From: an uncultured Acetatifactor sp. | GTDB taxonomy: Bacteria > Bacillota > Clostridia > Lachnospirales > Lachnospiraceae | Assembly: GCA_947586055.1 (NCBI GenBank) | Contig: CANPXL010000010.1 | Coordinates: 1 to 64,000, forward strand | Length of the DNA: 64,000 nt | Direction of reading: 5' to 3' | Shown here: positions 37,092 through 45,074 of the stretch, in pieces | Layout of the letters: every line of letters begins with the position of its first letter | Numbering within the stretch: the first letter of the stretch is position 1 | Translations under genes and position numbers: made by a program | The notes under the pieces: generated by a model | The model's input: only the letters and a program-made list of their open reading frames with translations | Told to the model about the DNA's origin: nothing | The model's database searches: none

Positions 37092-37688
37092 CTATATTCC
37101 GTTTGTGGAAGTGAAATTTTCCACAATATCCGCCAGTTTTCCCTTGCGCGCCTCCACTGCAGCGCCGGGAAAGCCCTTCTGCAGGTAGGCAATTTCACTG
37201 TACACGCCCGTAGACTCTATCTTTGTTCCGTCAGGTGCGGCCGCGGCGCCAATCTGTTCCCGCCAGCAGCTCATCCGACCGTTTTCGTCAAAGCTGCAGA
37301 TCTCCACATCGTCCCCGCTGACATTGTAGACGGTGTAATTTACGATCCTCACCGGCCCTCCTATCACTCCACGTCCTCTGCATTCCCACCCTTCATCCAG
37401 ATTCAGGTTCTCCTTCACGGCCATTCGGTATGTTTCATACGCCTGCTTTGGATCCGAGATCACAAGTCTGTGGGAAATGCCGTATTCCTCAACGTCCACC
37501 GTTGCGGACGCAAGATTGGAAAGTGCCAGCGCGTCCTCCAGATACTGCGAGGAACTCCTGTAAATTTCCATCTGAAGCAAGGCGCATAAGAAGACGCCCA
37601 AAAACAGGATAAAGAACAGCCCGGCGGCCCATCCTGTCTGGCCGCTCTCAGTGCTTGGCCGTGGAAACCCTTTTTTCTTCCACTTCAT
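37092..37688 (-). CDS. TadE-like pseudopilin/membrane protein
   Basis: 198 residues. A basic start (MKWKKKGFPRPSTESGQTG) is followed by one hydrophobic helix at about 20-40 (WAAGLFFILFLGVFLCALLQ) and an outer domain with two Cys in the middle (CRGRG, CSFDENG, CWREQ). The arrangement is that of TadE/TadF pseudopilins, which have one N-terminal helix and an exported domain. GGAGGGCGGAT lies before the ATG. Its start overlaps the previous gene by 41 bases. Exact family not recognised. Confidence 0.7.
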   Translation of the reverse strand: MKWKKKGFPRPSTESGQTGWAAGLFFILFLGVFLCALLQMEIYRSSSQYLEDALALSNLASATVDVEEYGISHRLVISDPKQAYETYRMAVKENLNLDEGWECRGRGVIGGPVRIVNYTVYNVSGDDVEICSFDENGRMSCWREQIGAAAAPDGTKIESTGVYSEIAYLQKGFPGAAVEARKGKLADIVENFTSTNGI

Positions 37689-38004
37689 ATCCGCCCTCCA
37701 GTTTTCCCCGGATGTTCAGCACGATCGGCTGCCCGTAACCCACCCGGTTCATGGTAGTGCCCGTCAACTCCGGCTCCGTCAGTCCCAGCGTCTCCAGCTC
37801 CTGCAGAAGGACAACCCGATCCGCTTCCGTCAGACAGCCGGTGGTCTCCATCCGCAGAATGTATTTTCTCGCCACCTGATTCACCGCGGCCTTTTTGTTG
37901 ACAAGGCCCGCGTTTCCCATATAGACCAGCATGATCGCAGTCATGGCCAGCATGCAGAGACCGGCGGCCATCATGTCCCCGATGTTTCCTCTCTCCCGCT
38001 TCAT
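37648..38004 (-). CDS. small TadE/DUF4320-like membrane protein
   Basis: 118 residues. N-terminal helix at about 10-32 (MMAAGLCMLAMTAIMLVYMGNAGLV) and a short outer domain with LLQELETLGL. It resembles the DUF4320/TadE-type minor pilins of Gram-positive Tad loci. GGAG stands 7 bases before the ATG. The ATG overlaps the stop of the Flp1-like gene by 4 bases and the 3' end overlaps the next gene, so the set is translationally coupled. Confidence 0.7.
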   Translation of the reverse strand: MKRERGNIGDMMAAGLCMLAMTAIMLVYMGNAGLVNKKAAVNQVARKYILRMETTGCLTEADRVVLLQELETLGLTEPELTGTTMNRVGYGQPIVLNIRGKLEGGYEVEEKRVSTAKH

Positions 38005-38297
38005 CCCGACACTCCCGTAAGGATCTTCTGCGCTTCCGTGGTCATAGCGGTGACCAGCGTTTCAATAAAAGCCTTCAGGCTGTCTTTCATGACCACACAG
38101 AGCAGCAGCGCAATAATACAAAGGCCCACCGTCACCAGGATCCCGTCAATTCCGGGCTCCTTTTCCATTCCTCTGCGCAGCAGTCTCCACGCCCGTGCGC
38201 GCAGTCCTCCGCCTTTTTCCGCATTCGTTTTTTCCGGCGCCCGCAGGTTTTCTCCGCCTGCAGCTTTGTTTGGCAAACCTTGTTTCATAGATTTCAT
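38001..38297 (-). CDS. Flp1-like pilin
   Basis: 98 residues. A long basic leader (about 1-44, ending RRGMEKEPG) precedes one hydrophobic helix (IDGILVTVGLCIIALLLCVVM) and an amphipathic tail (KAFIETLVTAMTTEAQKIL). This is the shape of the Flp1_like family, the major pilin of Gram-positive Tad systems. Cleavage would be before the helix by the A24 peptidase encoded downstream. Two candidate ATGs (codons 1 and 4) exist; AGGAGG is very near the first. Confidence 0.8.
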   Translation of the reverse strand: MKSMKQGLPNKAAGGENLRAPEKTNAEKGGGLRARAWRLLRRGMEKEPGIDGILVTVGLCIIALLLCVVMKDSLKAFIETLVTAMTTEAQKILTGVSG

Positions 38298-38361
38298 GTC
38301 CTCCTATCTCTGATGATTTTCCCAGACGCCCTGTCCGGCGTCTTCTCTTTTCAAAGCCGCT

Positions 38362-39201
38362 TCAGAACCCTGCCGCCGCCCCAAACATGTATGTAACGCA
38401 GGCATACAGCGCAAGTCCCAACACCACCGCCAGCACACCCAGCTGATAGAAAGTGATCTTTCTGTCCAGCGCCGCTTTCTTTCGCTCCAAAACGGTACTT
38501 TCCATATCTTTTACCTGTTCGCCGATATCCCCCAGCAGTTCCAGAGCCTGTCCGGACTCCAGCGCCTGCAGGACTATGATGCACAGAGCGTCTATATAAC
38601 GGTTGTCAAATTTTCCCTGAAATCGTTCCAGTGCGTCATAAATATCCGCTTTCATGACAATGTCCCCAGCCAGATCAAGAAGCGCTTCCCGCAGTCTTTT
38701 TTCTTTCACACTGCCGTAACACTCCGCCAGCGCGTCCGTCAGATACACGCCCGCCCGGATCTGAATCTCCAGGGCGTGATACACCAGCTTCAGTTCCGGC
38801 AGCAGCCGTTCATTGTCTTTTCCGTTTAAGTACAGAAGCAGTCCGCCGGGCAGGAAAAAGAGAATTCCCGCCGCCACGGCGCCTCCCATGAGACTGATCC
38901 CGCCGATTGATGCCAGTCCCAGCAGGGCAAGGATGATCCGCAGCGCCAGATATCTGCCCGGCTCCACCCACCTCCCATAGTGACAGGCCGCGCCGTTTTT
39001 TGTCAGCCATAACTGTGTATTGCGGTACCAGCTGCTCCCCCGCTCCTTTTTCTTAACAAATCCGGCAATCTCCCTCCAGGTGGTCAGTATCATCCGTTCC
39101 GGACGATATTCCCTGTACAGTAAGACGAGCAGAGCCAGCGTAAGCGCCGCCGTGACGGCGGGCATTGCCCTCAGCCAAAAACCGATGGTTGTCCTGTCCA
39201 A
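38362..39201 (-). CDS. tadC: TadC-like platform protein (T2SF domain)
   Basis: About 279 residues. A TTG at 39199-39201 is preferred over the ATG at 39207, because AAGGAGG abuts that ATG but lies 6 bases before the TTG. Hydrophobic helices at the N-terminus, middle (GLASIGGISLMGGAVAAGILFF) and C-terminus surround a cytoplasmic T2SF domain (LLPELKLVYHALEIQIRAGVYLTDAL, ALESGQALELLGDIG). With TadB it forms the inner-membrane platform for pilus assembly. It lies 24 bases behind tadB. Confidence 0.85.
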   Translation of the reverse strand: MDRTTIGFWLRAMPAVTAALTLALLVLLYREYRPERMILTTWREIAGFVKKKERGSSWYRNTQLWLTKNGAACHYGRWVEPGRYLALRIILALLGLASIGGISLMGGAVAAGILFFLPGGLLLYLNGKDNERLLPELKLVYHALEIQIRAGVYLTDALAECYGSVKEKRLREALLDLAGDIVMKADIYDALERFQGKFDNRYIDALCIIVLQALESGQALELLGDIGEQVKDMESTVLERKKAALDRKITFYQLGVLAVVLGLALYACVTYMFGAAAGF

Positions 39202-39225
39202 GCACATCCTCCTTTCCTTCGGTTC

Positions 39226-40212
39226 TTACGACTGCGCGCGGTATATCTGGCTTCCGAACATTCCAAAAATACCGGCCAGAACAATAACCGCAATCTTTCC
39301 CGGCACCGTGTCCGCAAGCAGCCTGCCGAAAGAAATTCCCGTGAGCGAACCCACGGCAGCCAGCACCGCCGCCGACATGGCCAGAAGCAGCGCCATATTC
39401 ACCAGAGCCTCCCGCAGCATCCCCCTTCTTTCCTGGGAAATCCGCAGATACTCCCGCAGGCTCCTGCGGCTGCTTTTTACGAGGGCGGAAAAATCCGCAC
39501 AGTGCCGGATGCTGATCTCCATGTTTCTTGCCAGCTCCTTAAATTTCGGATGTTCGATCTTTTCCGCCATGGTAAGCAGCGCAAGTCCCACATCCCCCGT
39601 AGTCCGGGCTTCGCTGCAGCAGGCCTCCAGCGCGCTGCGGAGCGGTTCGTCCATATATCTGCTCACCTGCCCGAAAACGCCTGCCGCCTCTGCCGCCGTC
39701 ACACTGTAATTGCCCAGAAAATCCAGCAGTTTCATCAGACTGCCGTTTACCCGTCTCAGATTTCGGGATCTTAAGATTCTCAGCGCAATCCCTTCGGCAG
39801 CCGCCAAAACGGCGACGGCGCCGACAGCCGGCCATAAGCCTGCAGGCAGCAGAACGATCAGAAAAAGGCCCGCCGCCACAACCGCGTTCCCCGCAATCCA
39901 CCATTCCACAGTCAGACCGGGAAACCGCAGTTTCAGCCCGCTGTACTGAAGCTGCCGCTCCAGCGAAAACAAAAACGAATGTTTTTCCTGTAGTTCCAAA
40001 AGCCGCTTCCGCCCTTCCAGCGTCCTCTGTCTGGACGCCGCGTTCAAGTCGGCCGCCGTTCTTTGCACCAGTTTCGTAAACTGCCGCAGAATGCCGGCCT
40101 GCTGAAACAGAAGGCTGAACCCGCAGCAAAGAAGCAAAAACAGAATCAGATAAACAATGATTTTCAAATAACCATCCTTTCCGCCCGTCCGGCTGTTAAA
40201 AAATTTTTTCAT
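39226..40212 (-). CDS. tadB: TadB-like platform protein (T2SF domain)
   Basis: Up to 328 residues. N-terminal helix (IIVYLILFLLLCCGFSLLF), a central pair, a T2SF domain (NYSVTAAEAAGVFGQVSRYM, TTGDVGLALLTMAEKIEH) and two C-terminal helices. It partners TadC around the TadA ATPase. The frame overlaps the tadA stop by 17 bases if the ATG at 40212 is used; a TTG at 40165-40167 behind AAAGGATGG is an alternative start that would remove the overlap. The start is unresolved. Confidence 0.85.
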   Translation of the reverse strand: MKKFFNSRTGGKDGYLKIIVYLILFLLLCCGFSLLFQQAGILRQFTKLVQRTAADLNAASRQRTLEGRKRLLELQEKHSFLFSLERQLQYSGLKLRFPGLTVEWWIAGNAVVAAGLFLIVLLPAGLWPAVGAVAVLAAAEGIALRILRSRNLRRVNGSLMKLLDFLGNYSVTAAEAAGVFGQVSRYMDEPLRSALEACCSEARTTGDVGLALLTMAEKIEHPKFKELARNMEISIRHCADFSALVKSSRRSLREYLRISQERRGMLREALVNMALLLAMSAAVLAAVGSLTGISFGRLLADTVPGKIAVIVLAGIFGMFGSQIYRAQS

Positions 40213-41344
40213 AGATCAGATCCCTTTTCCCCGGATCCCAGCCCTTGCAGGCATAAATTTCCTTTACCTTATAACGTTCCATAAAGATCAGCGTCTGAAA
40301 GCAATCCATCATCTTCATCAGTTCGTCTCTGGAATACCGGCTTTCGTACATGGCGTAATCCACCAGCTTGTCCGGCGCCCGGTCCGCGGAGGGCGCATGG
40401 ATCGTGGCGGCGCACAGCTGTCCCGTATAGGCGGCGTTCAAAAGATACAGCGCCTCCGCACCCTTTACCTCGCCGATGATAAAGAAATCCACGTCCATCG
40501 TCAGTCCCGCGATGCTGATATGTTCCAGATCATAGCTGATCTGCTGCTCCCCGGTGCCCGGCAGCGAATGCAGGAACATCATATCCGGATGGAATCTGGT
40601 GGTAAGTTCATCCGCCTGCTGGGCAACCAGTACAGCCATATCATCCGGAAGCGTCTCCTTCAGTGCGTTCAGCAGCGTTGTCTTCCCGGAGGAATTTCCG
40701 CCGCAGATTAAAGTGGATCCCTGGCGGAAACGCCGTACCAGAAGCTCCGCCGTGTCGCGGTCAAGCATTTCCTCATCGATCAGTTCTACGAGCTGCGGAA
40801 AGGTCTTGGGAACTTTTCTGATACACAGATACGGTTCGCTGTATGTGTTGACTAACGGCATGGAAACCGTAAACCTCAGAATAAAATCCGGATGGCTCTC
40901 GTTATCCGTGAACCTTTGAATGGCGTTCAGATTAGAGATATTGACCTGATTTCTTGTGGCAATATAGTCGATAAACTGCCTGTATTCCTTTGGGGAAGCA
41001 AAGGCGACGTCCGCCGCCATTCGCCGGCCCCTTCTCTTGATGCGGATATTGTCATAGCTCACTACCCTGATGTCGGAGACGGTTTTGTCGTCAATCAGCT
41101 CCGACAGGCGGGAATACCCGAAAATGTACCGTTCAAAATCCTCCAGCAGTTTTTTCTGCGTTTCTCCGGACGACGGATAATACGTGGCTATGTGGCCTGC
41201 CGCCTCTGCCAGAAAGGCCTCTTTGGTAATCTGTCCCTTCCTCATCTGCATCAGCGACTGCTGCTTCTGCATGGTATAATCGTCCACCAGCGTCTGCAGC
41301 AGATCTGTCCCGACGGCGTCCTGCTGCATAAGAATGTTTTTCAT
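40196..41344 (-). CDS. tadA: CpaF/TadA-type secretion ATPase
   Basis: 382 residues from the ATG at 41342-41344 (MKNILMQQDAVG). Walker A GGNSSGKT (215-222), Asp box (FFIIGEVKGAEALYLLNAA) and His box (LCAATIHAPSADRAP) are those of the CpaF family. It powers Flp pilus polymerisation from the cytoplasm. AAAGGAGGG directly abuts the ATG, an unusually short spacing. It is the first gene of the Tad operon; I find no TadZ/CpaE ATPase or secretin, in line with a single-membrane cell. Confidence 0.92.
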   Translation of the reverse strand: MKNILMQQDAVGTDLLQTLVDDYTMQKQQSLMQMRKGQITKEAFLAEAAGHIATYYPSSGETQKKLLEDFERYIFGYSRLSELIDDKTVSDIRVVSYDNIRIKRRGRRMAADVAFASPKEYRQFIDYIATRNQVNISNLNAIQRFTDNESHPDFILRFTVSMPLVNTYSEPYLCIRKVPKTFPQLVELIDEEMLDRDTAELLVRRFRQGSTLICGGNSSGKTTLLNALKETLPDDMAVLVAQQADELTTRFHPDMMFLHSLPGTGEQQISYDLEHISIAGLTMDVDFFIIGEVKGAEALYLLNAAYTGQLCAATIHAPSADRAPDKLVDYAMYESRYSRDELMKMMDCFQTLIFMERYKVKEIYACKGWDPGKRDLIYEKIF

Positions 41345-41500
41345 CCCTCCTTTGCGGTTCCGCACGGACACCGTGCACCTGCGTCCCAAAAGAACCCCTG
41401 TTTCTCTGTCACATAAATAAAACGATAAGTTCGGCTGAAACAGCCGGGAAAAAATTAAGAAAAAAAGATACTCGGACTTCAGCGCTGCCAAGTAATGTTT

Positions 41501-41529
41501 AATTTACACCGAAAGAAAGGTTTTGTCAA
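41501..41529 (-). promoter_or_regulatory. probable Tad operon promoter
   Basis: Minus strand TTGACA (41524-41529), 17-base spacer, TAAATT (41501-41506), about 155 bases before the tadA ATG. It is divergent from the promoter at 41581. Confidence 0.55.
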
Positions 41530-41580
41530 TACAGAAAAAATATTTTTTTGTTTTTCCTGAAATTCCACGTGCAAATTCCC

Positions 41581-41609
41581 TTGTGGTTTGTCTTCCGACG
41601 TGGTATACT
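41581..41609 (+). promoter_or_regulatory. promoter of the 39-residue peptide gene
   Basis: TTGTGG (41581-41586), 17-base spacer, TATACT (41604-41609), 36 bases before the ATG. The promoter lies inside a longer open frame, so that frame's upstream start is not used. Confidence 0.7.
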
Positions 41610-41645
41610 CTGATTACAGTACAATTTTCAGACGAGGTATGCGAT

Positions 41646-41765
41646 ATGGATATGTTTCTTCTTTTAGCGGGCGGACTGCTCATCATTATCATAGCTGTGG
41701 TGATCGCTGTCGTCGCTTCCGTAACCGCCGCCGTTGCCGCGGAGACAGATACGGAAGACGACTGA
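41646..41765 (+). CDS. 39-residue single-helix membrane peptide
   Basis: MDMFLLLAGG leads into an Ile/Val/Ala helix covering about residues 3-31, followed by an acidic tail (ETDTEDD). The start is placed at 41646 because GAGG lies 8 bases upstream and a near-consensus promoter ends 36 bases upstream; an in-frame ATG at 41523 lies upstream of that promoter. The peptide is transcribed divergently from the Tad operon. It could be a regulatory small membrane protein, a toxin-like peptide or a pilus-associated peptide; nothing decides between them. Confidence 0.6.
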   Translation: MDMFLLLAGGLLIIIIAVVIAVVASVTAAVAAETDTEDD

Positions 41766-41780
41766 ATTTTCCGTGACCGC

Positions 41781-42962
41781 TCACGTTCCGTCCTTTTTCA
41801 GCGCACCGTAGGCCGCCATGCGCAGCCTGCGCACCGCCGGAGTGGTTCCTGCGCCGCACCGCTGAATAAAGTATAACAGGACAAATTCTTCCGTGGGATC
41901 CATGGTGACATAGTTTCCCGTCCAGCCGTCCCATCCGAACTCTCCCGGCGAACCAATGGTTCCCGCCGCCCCCTGATCCTCCAGAACGCGCATCAGGCAG
42001 CCGTAGCCGCAGCCGCTGTTGCTGTCCCAGTGATATGTTTCCTTCTGTTCGGCGCTCAACCGGTTCTTTGTCATAAACTCCACCGTTTTCCGTCCCAGAA
42101 TCTGGCGTCCCCTGTAAGCGCCGCCGTTTACCATCATCACGCCGAAATGGGCGTAATCGTCCAGAGTGGACACCATTCCCGCGCCGCCGGATTCAAAAGC
42201 CACGTCCTCCCCGTAATATTCCCCCAGATGACTGCCCTGATGCGGAATCAGGCTGCCGTCCTCCGCAGGTTCATAATGCTGGGCAAGCCGGCCCTGCTTC
42301 TCTCCGGGCACAAAAAATCCCGTATCCGGCATCTCAAGGGGATCAAAGAGTTCTTCCCGCAGAAACCGGCCGAACGTCCTGCCGGACGCCGCTTCCACGA
42401 CTCCGCCCAGAACATCCGCCGAAAAACCGTACATCCAGGGACCGCCGGGCTGGTAACACAGAGGAACGGAAGCGATCCCCCGCATATATTCCTGCGTATC
42501 CACGCGCTCTCCCCGTTCTCTGCGGGCCACCAGTTCCTTCACGACCTTTTCCATGCGGCGCCCCGGTTCCGTAGAACCGTCGGGATAGGGAATGCCCGAC
42601 GTCATATTCAGCAGGTCGAAAAGCGTGGGCTCTCTGTCCGCGGGGATCTCTCCCTTTTCGTCGCTCCATACCTTCTGACCCGCAAAGCAGGGCAGGTATC
42701 TCGACACCGGATCTTTCAGATCGATCTCTCCCCGTTCCGCAAGGATCATCACCGCCGCTGCGGTAATGGGTTTCGACATGGAATACAGATGAATGATGGT
42801 ATCTCGTTTCATGGGAATATTCCTGGCTTCATCGGCCATGCCGAAAGCGTTGAAATACAGTTCCTTCCCCCTGTGGAGCACCAGCGCGCTGGCGCCTTTT
42901 ACCCAGCCTCTCTCCACTTCCGTCCGGACGATCCCATCCAGCGTCGTTTTCAGATCGTACAT
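41781..42962 (-). CDS. serine hydrolase of the class C beta-lactamase/family VIII esterase group
   Basis: 393 residues without a signal peptide. The nucleophile motif SxxK is S61-M-S-K64 (LYSMSKPITAAA). The catalytic Tyr is Y178 in MYGFSADVLGG, which matches the Y-x-x-S-x-D-V-L-G pattern of family VIII esterases rather than the YxN of true beta-lactamases. A C-terminal GWDGWTGNYV replaces the KTG box. It probably hydrolyses esters or amides in the cytoplasm; antibiotic resistance should not be assumed. It is divergent from the GH2 glycosidase gene. Confidence 0.88.
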   Translation of the reverse strand: MYDLKTTLDGIVRTEVERGWVKGASALVLHRGKELYFNAFGMADEARNIPMKRDTIIHLYSMSKPITAAAVMILAERGEIDLKDPVSRYLPCFAGQKVWSDEKGEIPADREPTLFDLLNMTSGIPYPDGSTEPGRRMEKVVKELVARRERGERVDTQEYMRGIASVPLCYQPGGPWMYGFSADVLGGVVEAASGRTFGRFLREELFDPLEMPDTGFFVPGEKQGRLAQHYEPAEDGSLIPHQGSHLGEYYGEDVAFESGGAGMVSTLDDYAHFGVMMVNGGAYRGRQILGRKTVEFMTKNRLSAEQKETYHWDSNSGCGYGCLMRVLEDQGAAGTIGSPGEFGWDGWTGNYVTMDPTEEFVLLYFIQRCGAGTTPAVRRLRMAAYGALKKDGT

Positions 42963-43137
42963 TTTCTATTCCGCCTTTCCGCCGGCAGGATTTCCGAATC
43001 GCCTGTCGGATTATCTCTATTGTACACAGCCGCACGCAAAACTGCAAGCGGGCAAAGAAGATTTCAACGGAGAAATCCCTTTTCTCCTTTCCGGAAACGT
43101 TGTATACTGTAGCCAGAAAGAGGAAAGGATTCTGCTT

Positions 43138-45051
43138 ATGAAACGTAAGAACGCCGTCACCGTTCTCTCCCGGAACCATCCGGAGGACACTCTTACAACT
43201 CTGTATACGCCCTGGGGAGAACAGATAAGAAATGAAAAAAATCCGCCGGTCTGGCAGGAGTATCCAAGGCCCCAGCTGCGCCGGCAGGAGTATCATACAC
43301 TGAACGGAACATGGCGCTGTCTCTTCACCCAAACGGAGAGGACGCCCGGTCTGCGTCTGGAGACGGCGGAAGAGATTCTTGTGCCCTTTTCTCCGGAAGC
43401 GCCCCTCTCCGGCGTAAACAGGCAGCTCCTGCCCGGCGAGTTTCTCTGGTATGAGCGTGGAATCTCCTTTTCCCGGGAGGAGCTGGAAAAGAAAGCTTCC
43501 GGCATGCGCTGTATCCTTCATTTCGGAGCGGTGGATCAGGAAGCTCTGGTATACGCGGACGGGGAAAAAATCGCGGCTCACACGGGAGGCTACCTGCCCT
43601 TTTCGGCGGAACTGACTCAGTTTGTGTCAAATCAGGAACTCCTGCTGCAGGTATGTGTCCGGGACGACAGCGACGCTTCCTGCCGCGCAAGAGGCAAACA
43701 GACGCTGAAACGCGGCGGCATGTTCTACACTGCCCAGAGCGGAATCTGGCAGAGCGTATGGTACGAATGGGTGCCGGAAAACCATATTACAGGCCTGCGC
43801 ATTACCCCCTGTCCGGATACCGGTCAGGTAACGGTGGAGATTTCTTCCCCCAGACCTTTCACCGCCATTACCTGCACCGTTCAGAAGCCGGACCGCAGCT
43901 TTGATTCGGACGTTTGGAACCCTTCCCTCTCCCCCGCCCCGGCCGGAAGGACCAGGGACAGTCGGAATCTGACGGGCGTATCCGTGACCATGGAGTCTTC
44001 CCAGGCGGGAAAGATCACGCTTACCCTCCCCGAAGACGATCTCCGGCTCTGGACTCCGGATGAACCATGGCTCTACGGTTTTACCCTCACCGCGGACGAG
44101 GACACGGTGCAAAGCTATTTTGCCATGCGTTCCTTCGGCGTGGAGCCCGACGAACACGGTATGCTCCGGTTCTGTCTGAACCATCGGCCCTTCTTCCTCC
44201 ACGGCGTTTTAGATCAGGGATACTGGCCCGACGGCCTGATGACGGCTCCCAGCGACGAAGCCTTTCTCTATGATATCCGGCTTGCCAAAAGCATGGGCTT
44301 TAACATGCTGCGGAAACACGTTAAGATCGAACCCCTGCGCTGGTACTATCACTGTGACAGACTGGGCATGATCGTCTGGCAGGATATGGTAAACGGCGGT
44401 TCCTGCTATCACCTGTCTCTGGTCTGCTATCTGCCGACTCTGTTCCCCCGTCTGTTCACCCACACAAAGGACAGACGCTACCGCCTGTTCTCACGGGCGG
44501 ACGAGGCGGAACGCGCCGCCTGGGAGCAGGAGTGTCTGGATACGGTGGATCATCTTTGCAACGTGCCTTCTCTGGCGGTCTGGGTTCCGTTCAATGAAGG
44601 CTGGGGACAGTTTGACGCCGCCCGGATCGCAAAGCTGATCCGAAAAAAAGACCCCACCCGTCCGGTGGACCACGCCAGCGGCTGGTTCGACCAGAAGGGA
44701 GGGGATTTCCGAAGCATCCACAATTATTTCAGGCCGCTGAAGGTAAAACCGGACGGAAAAAGAGCTTTTGTCATCAGTGAATACGGCGGTTTCGCCTGCC
44801 ATATTCCCGGCCACTCCAGCACAGACCGCATTTACGGCTACCGGACGTACGCAACGCCCGGGGAACTGTCGGCCGCCTACAGGGAACTGATGGAAAAACA
44901 CCTGTTTCCTTTGGAGAAGGCCGGCCTCAGCGGAGCCGTCTATACACAGCTTTCCGACGTGGAGGAAGAAGTCAACGGGCTGGTAACTTATGACAGGCGC
45001 GTCATAAAGTTGGTTCTTCCGCATCCGGACGATCCCTCCGCATCCGGGTGA
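43138..45051 (+). CDS. GH2 family glycoside hydrolase
   Basis: 637 residues from the ATG at 43138 (MKRKNAVTVLSRNHPEDTL), with GAGGAAAGG upstream and a TATACT -10 box at 43103-43108. Sugar-binding beta domain (WRCLFTQTE, LHFGAVDQEALVYADG), Ig-like domain and TIM barrel (FLHGVLDQGYWPDGL, GFNMLRKHVKIEP, DRLGMIVWQDM). The acid/base is E487 in NEGWGQ and the nucleophile E548 in ISEYGG. No signal peptide, so intracellular. Beta-galactosidase, beta-glucuronidase or beta-mannosidase activity cannot be separated here. No transporter is adjacent. Confidence 0.92.
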   Translation: MKRKNAVTVLSRNHPEDTLTTLYTPWGEQIRNEKNPPVWQEYPRPQLRRQEYHTLNGTWRCLFTQTERTPGLRLETAEEILVPFSPEAPLSGVNRQLLPGEFLWYERGISFSREELEKKASGMRCILHFGAVDQEALVYADGEKIAAHTGGYLPFSAELTQFVSNQELLLQVCVRDDSDASCRARGKQTLKRGGMFYTAQSGIWQSVWYEWVPENHITGLRITPCPDTGQVTVEISSPRPFTAITCTVQKPDRSFDSDVWNPSLSPAPAGRTRDSRNLTGVSVTMESSQAGKITLTLPEDDLRLWTPDEPWLYGFTLTADEDTVQSYFAMRSFGVEPDEHGMLRFCLNHRPFFLHGVLDQGYWPDGLMTAPSDEAFLYDIRLAKSMGFNMLRKHVKIEPLRWYYHCDRLGMIVWQDMVNGGSCYHLSLVCYLPTLFPRLFTHTKDRRYRLFSRADEAERAAWEQECLDTVDHLCNVPSLAVWVPFNEGWGQFDAARIAKLIRKKDPTRPVDHASGWFDQKGGDFRSIHNYFRPLKVKPDGKRAFVISEYGGFACHIPGHSSTDRIYGYRTYATPGELSAAYRELMEKHLFPLEKAGLSGAVYTQLSDVEEEVNGLVTYDRRVIKLVLPHPDDPSASG

Positions 45052-45074
45052 TCTCCTTTGCGGCCGTTTCGTTC

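Noticed and set aside
41781-42962. Antibiotic-resistance beta-lactamase
   Set aside because: SxxK is present, but the YxN and KTG boxes are replaced by the esterase-type YGFSADVLG and GWDGWTG patterns, and there is no signal peptide.
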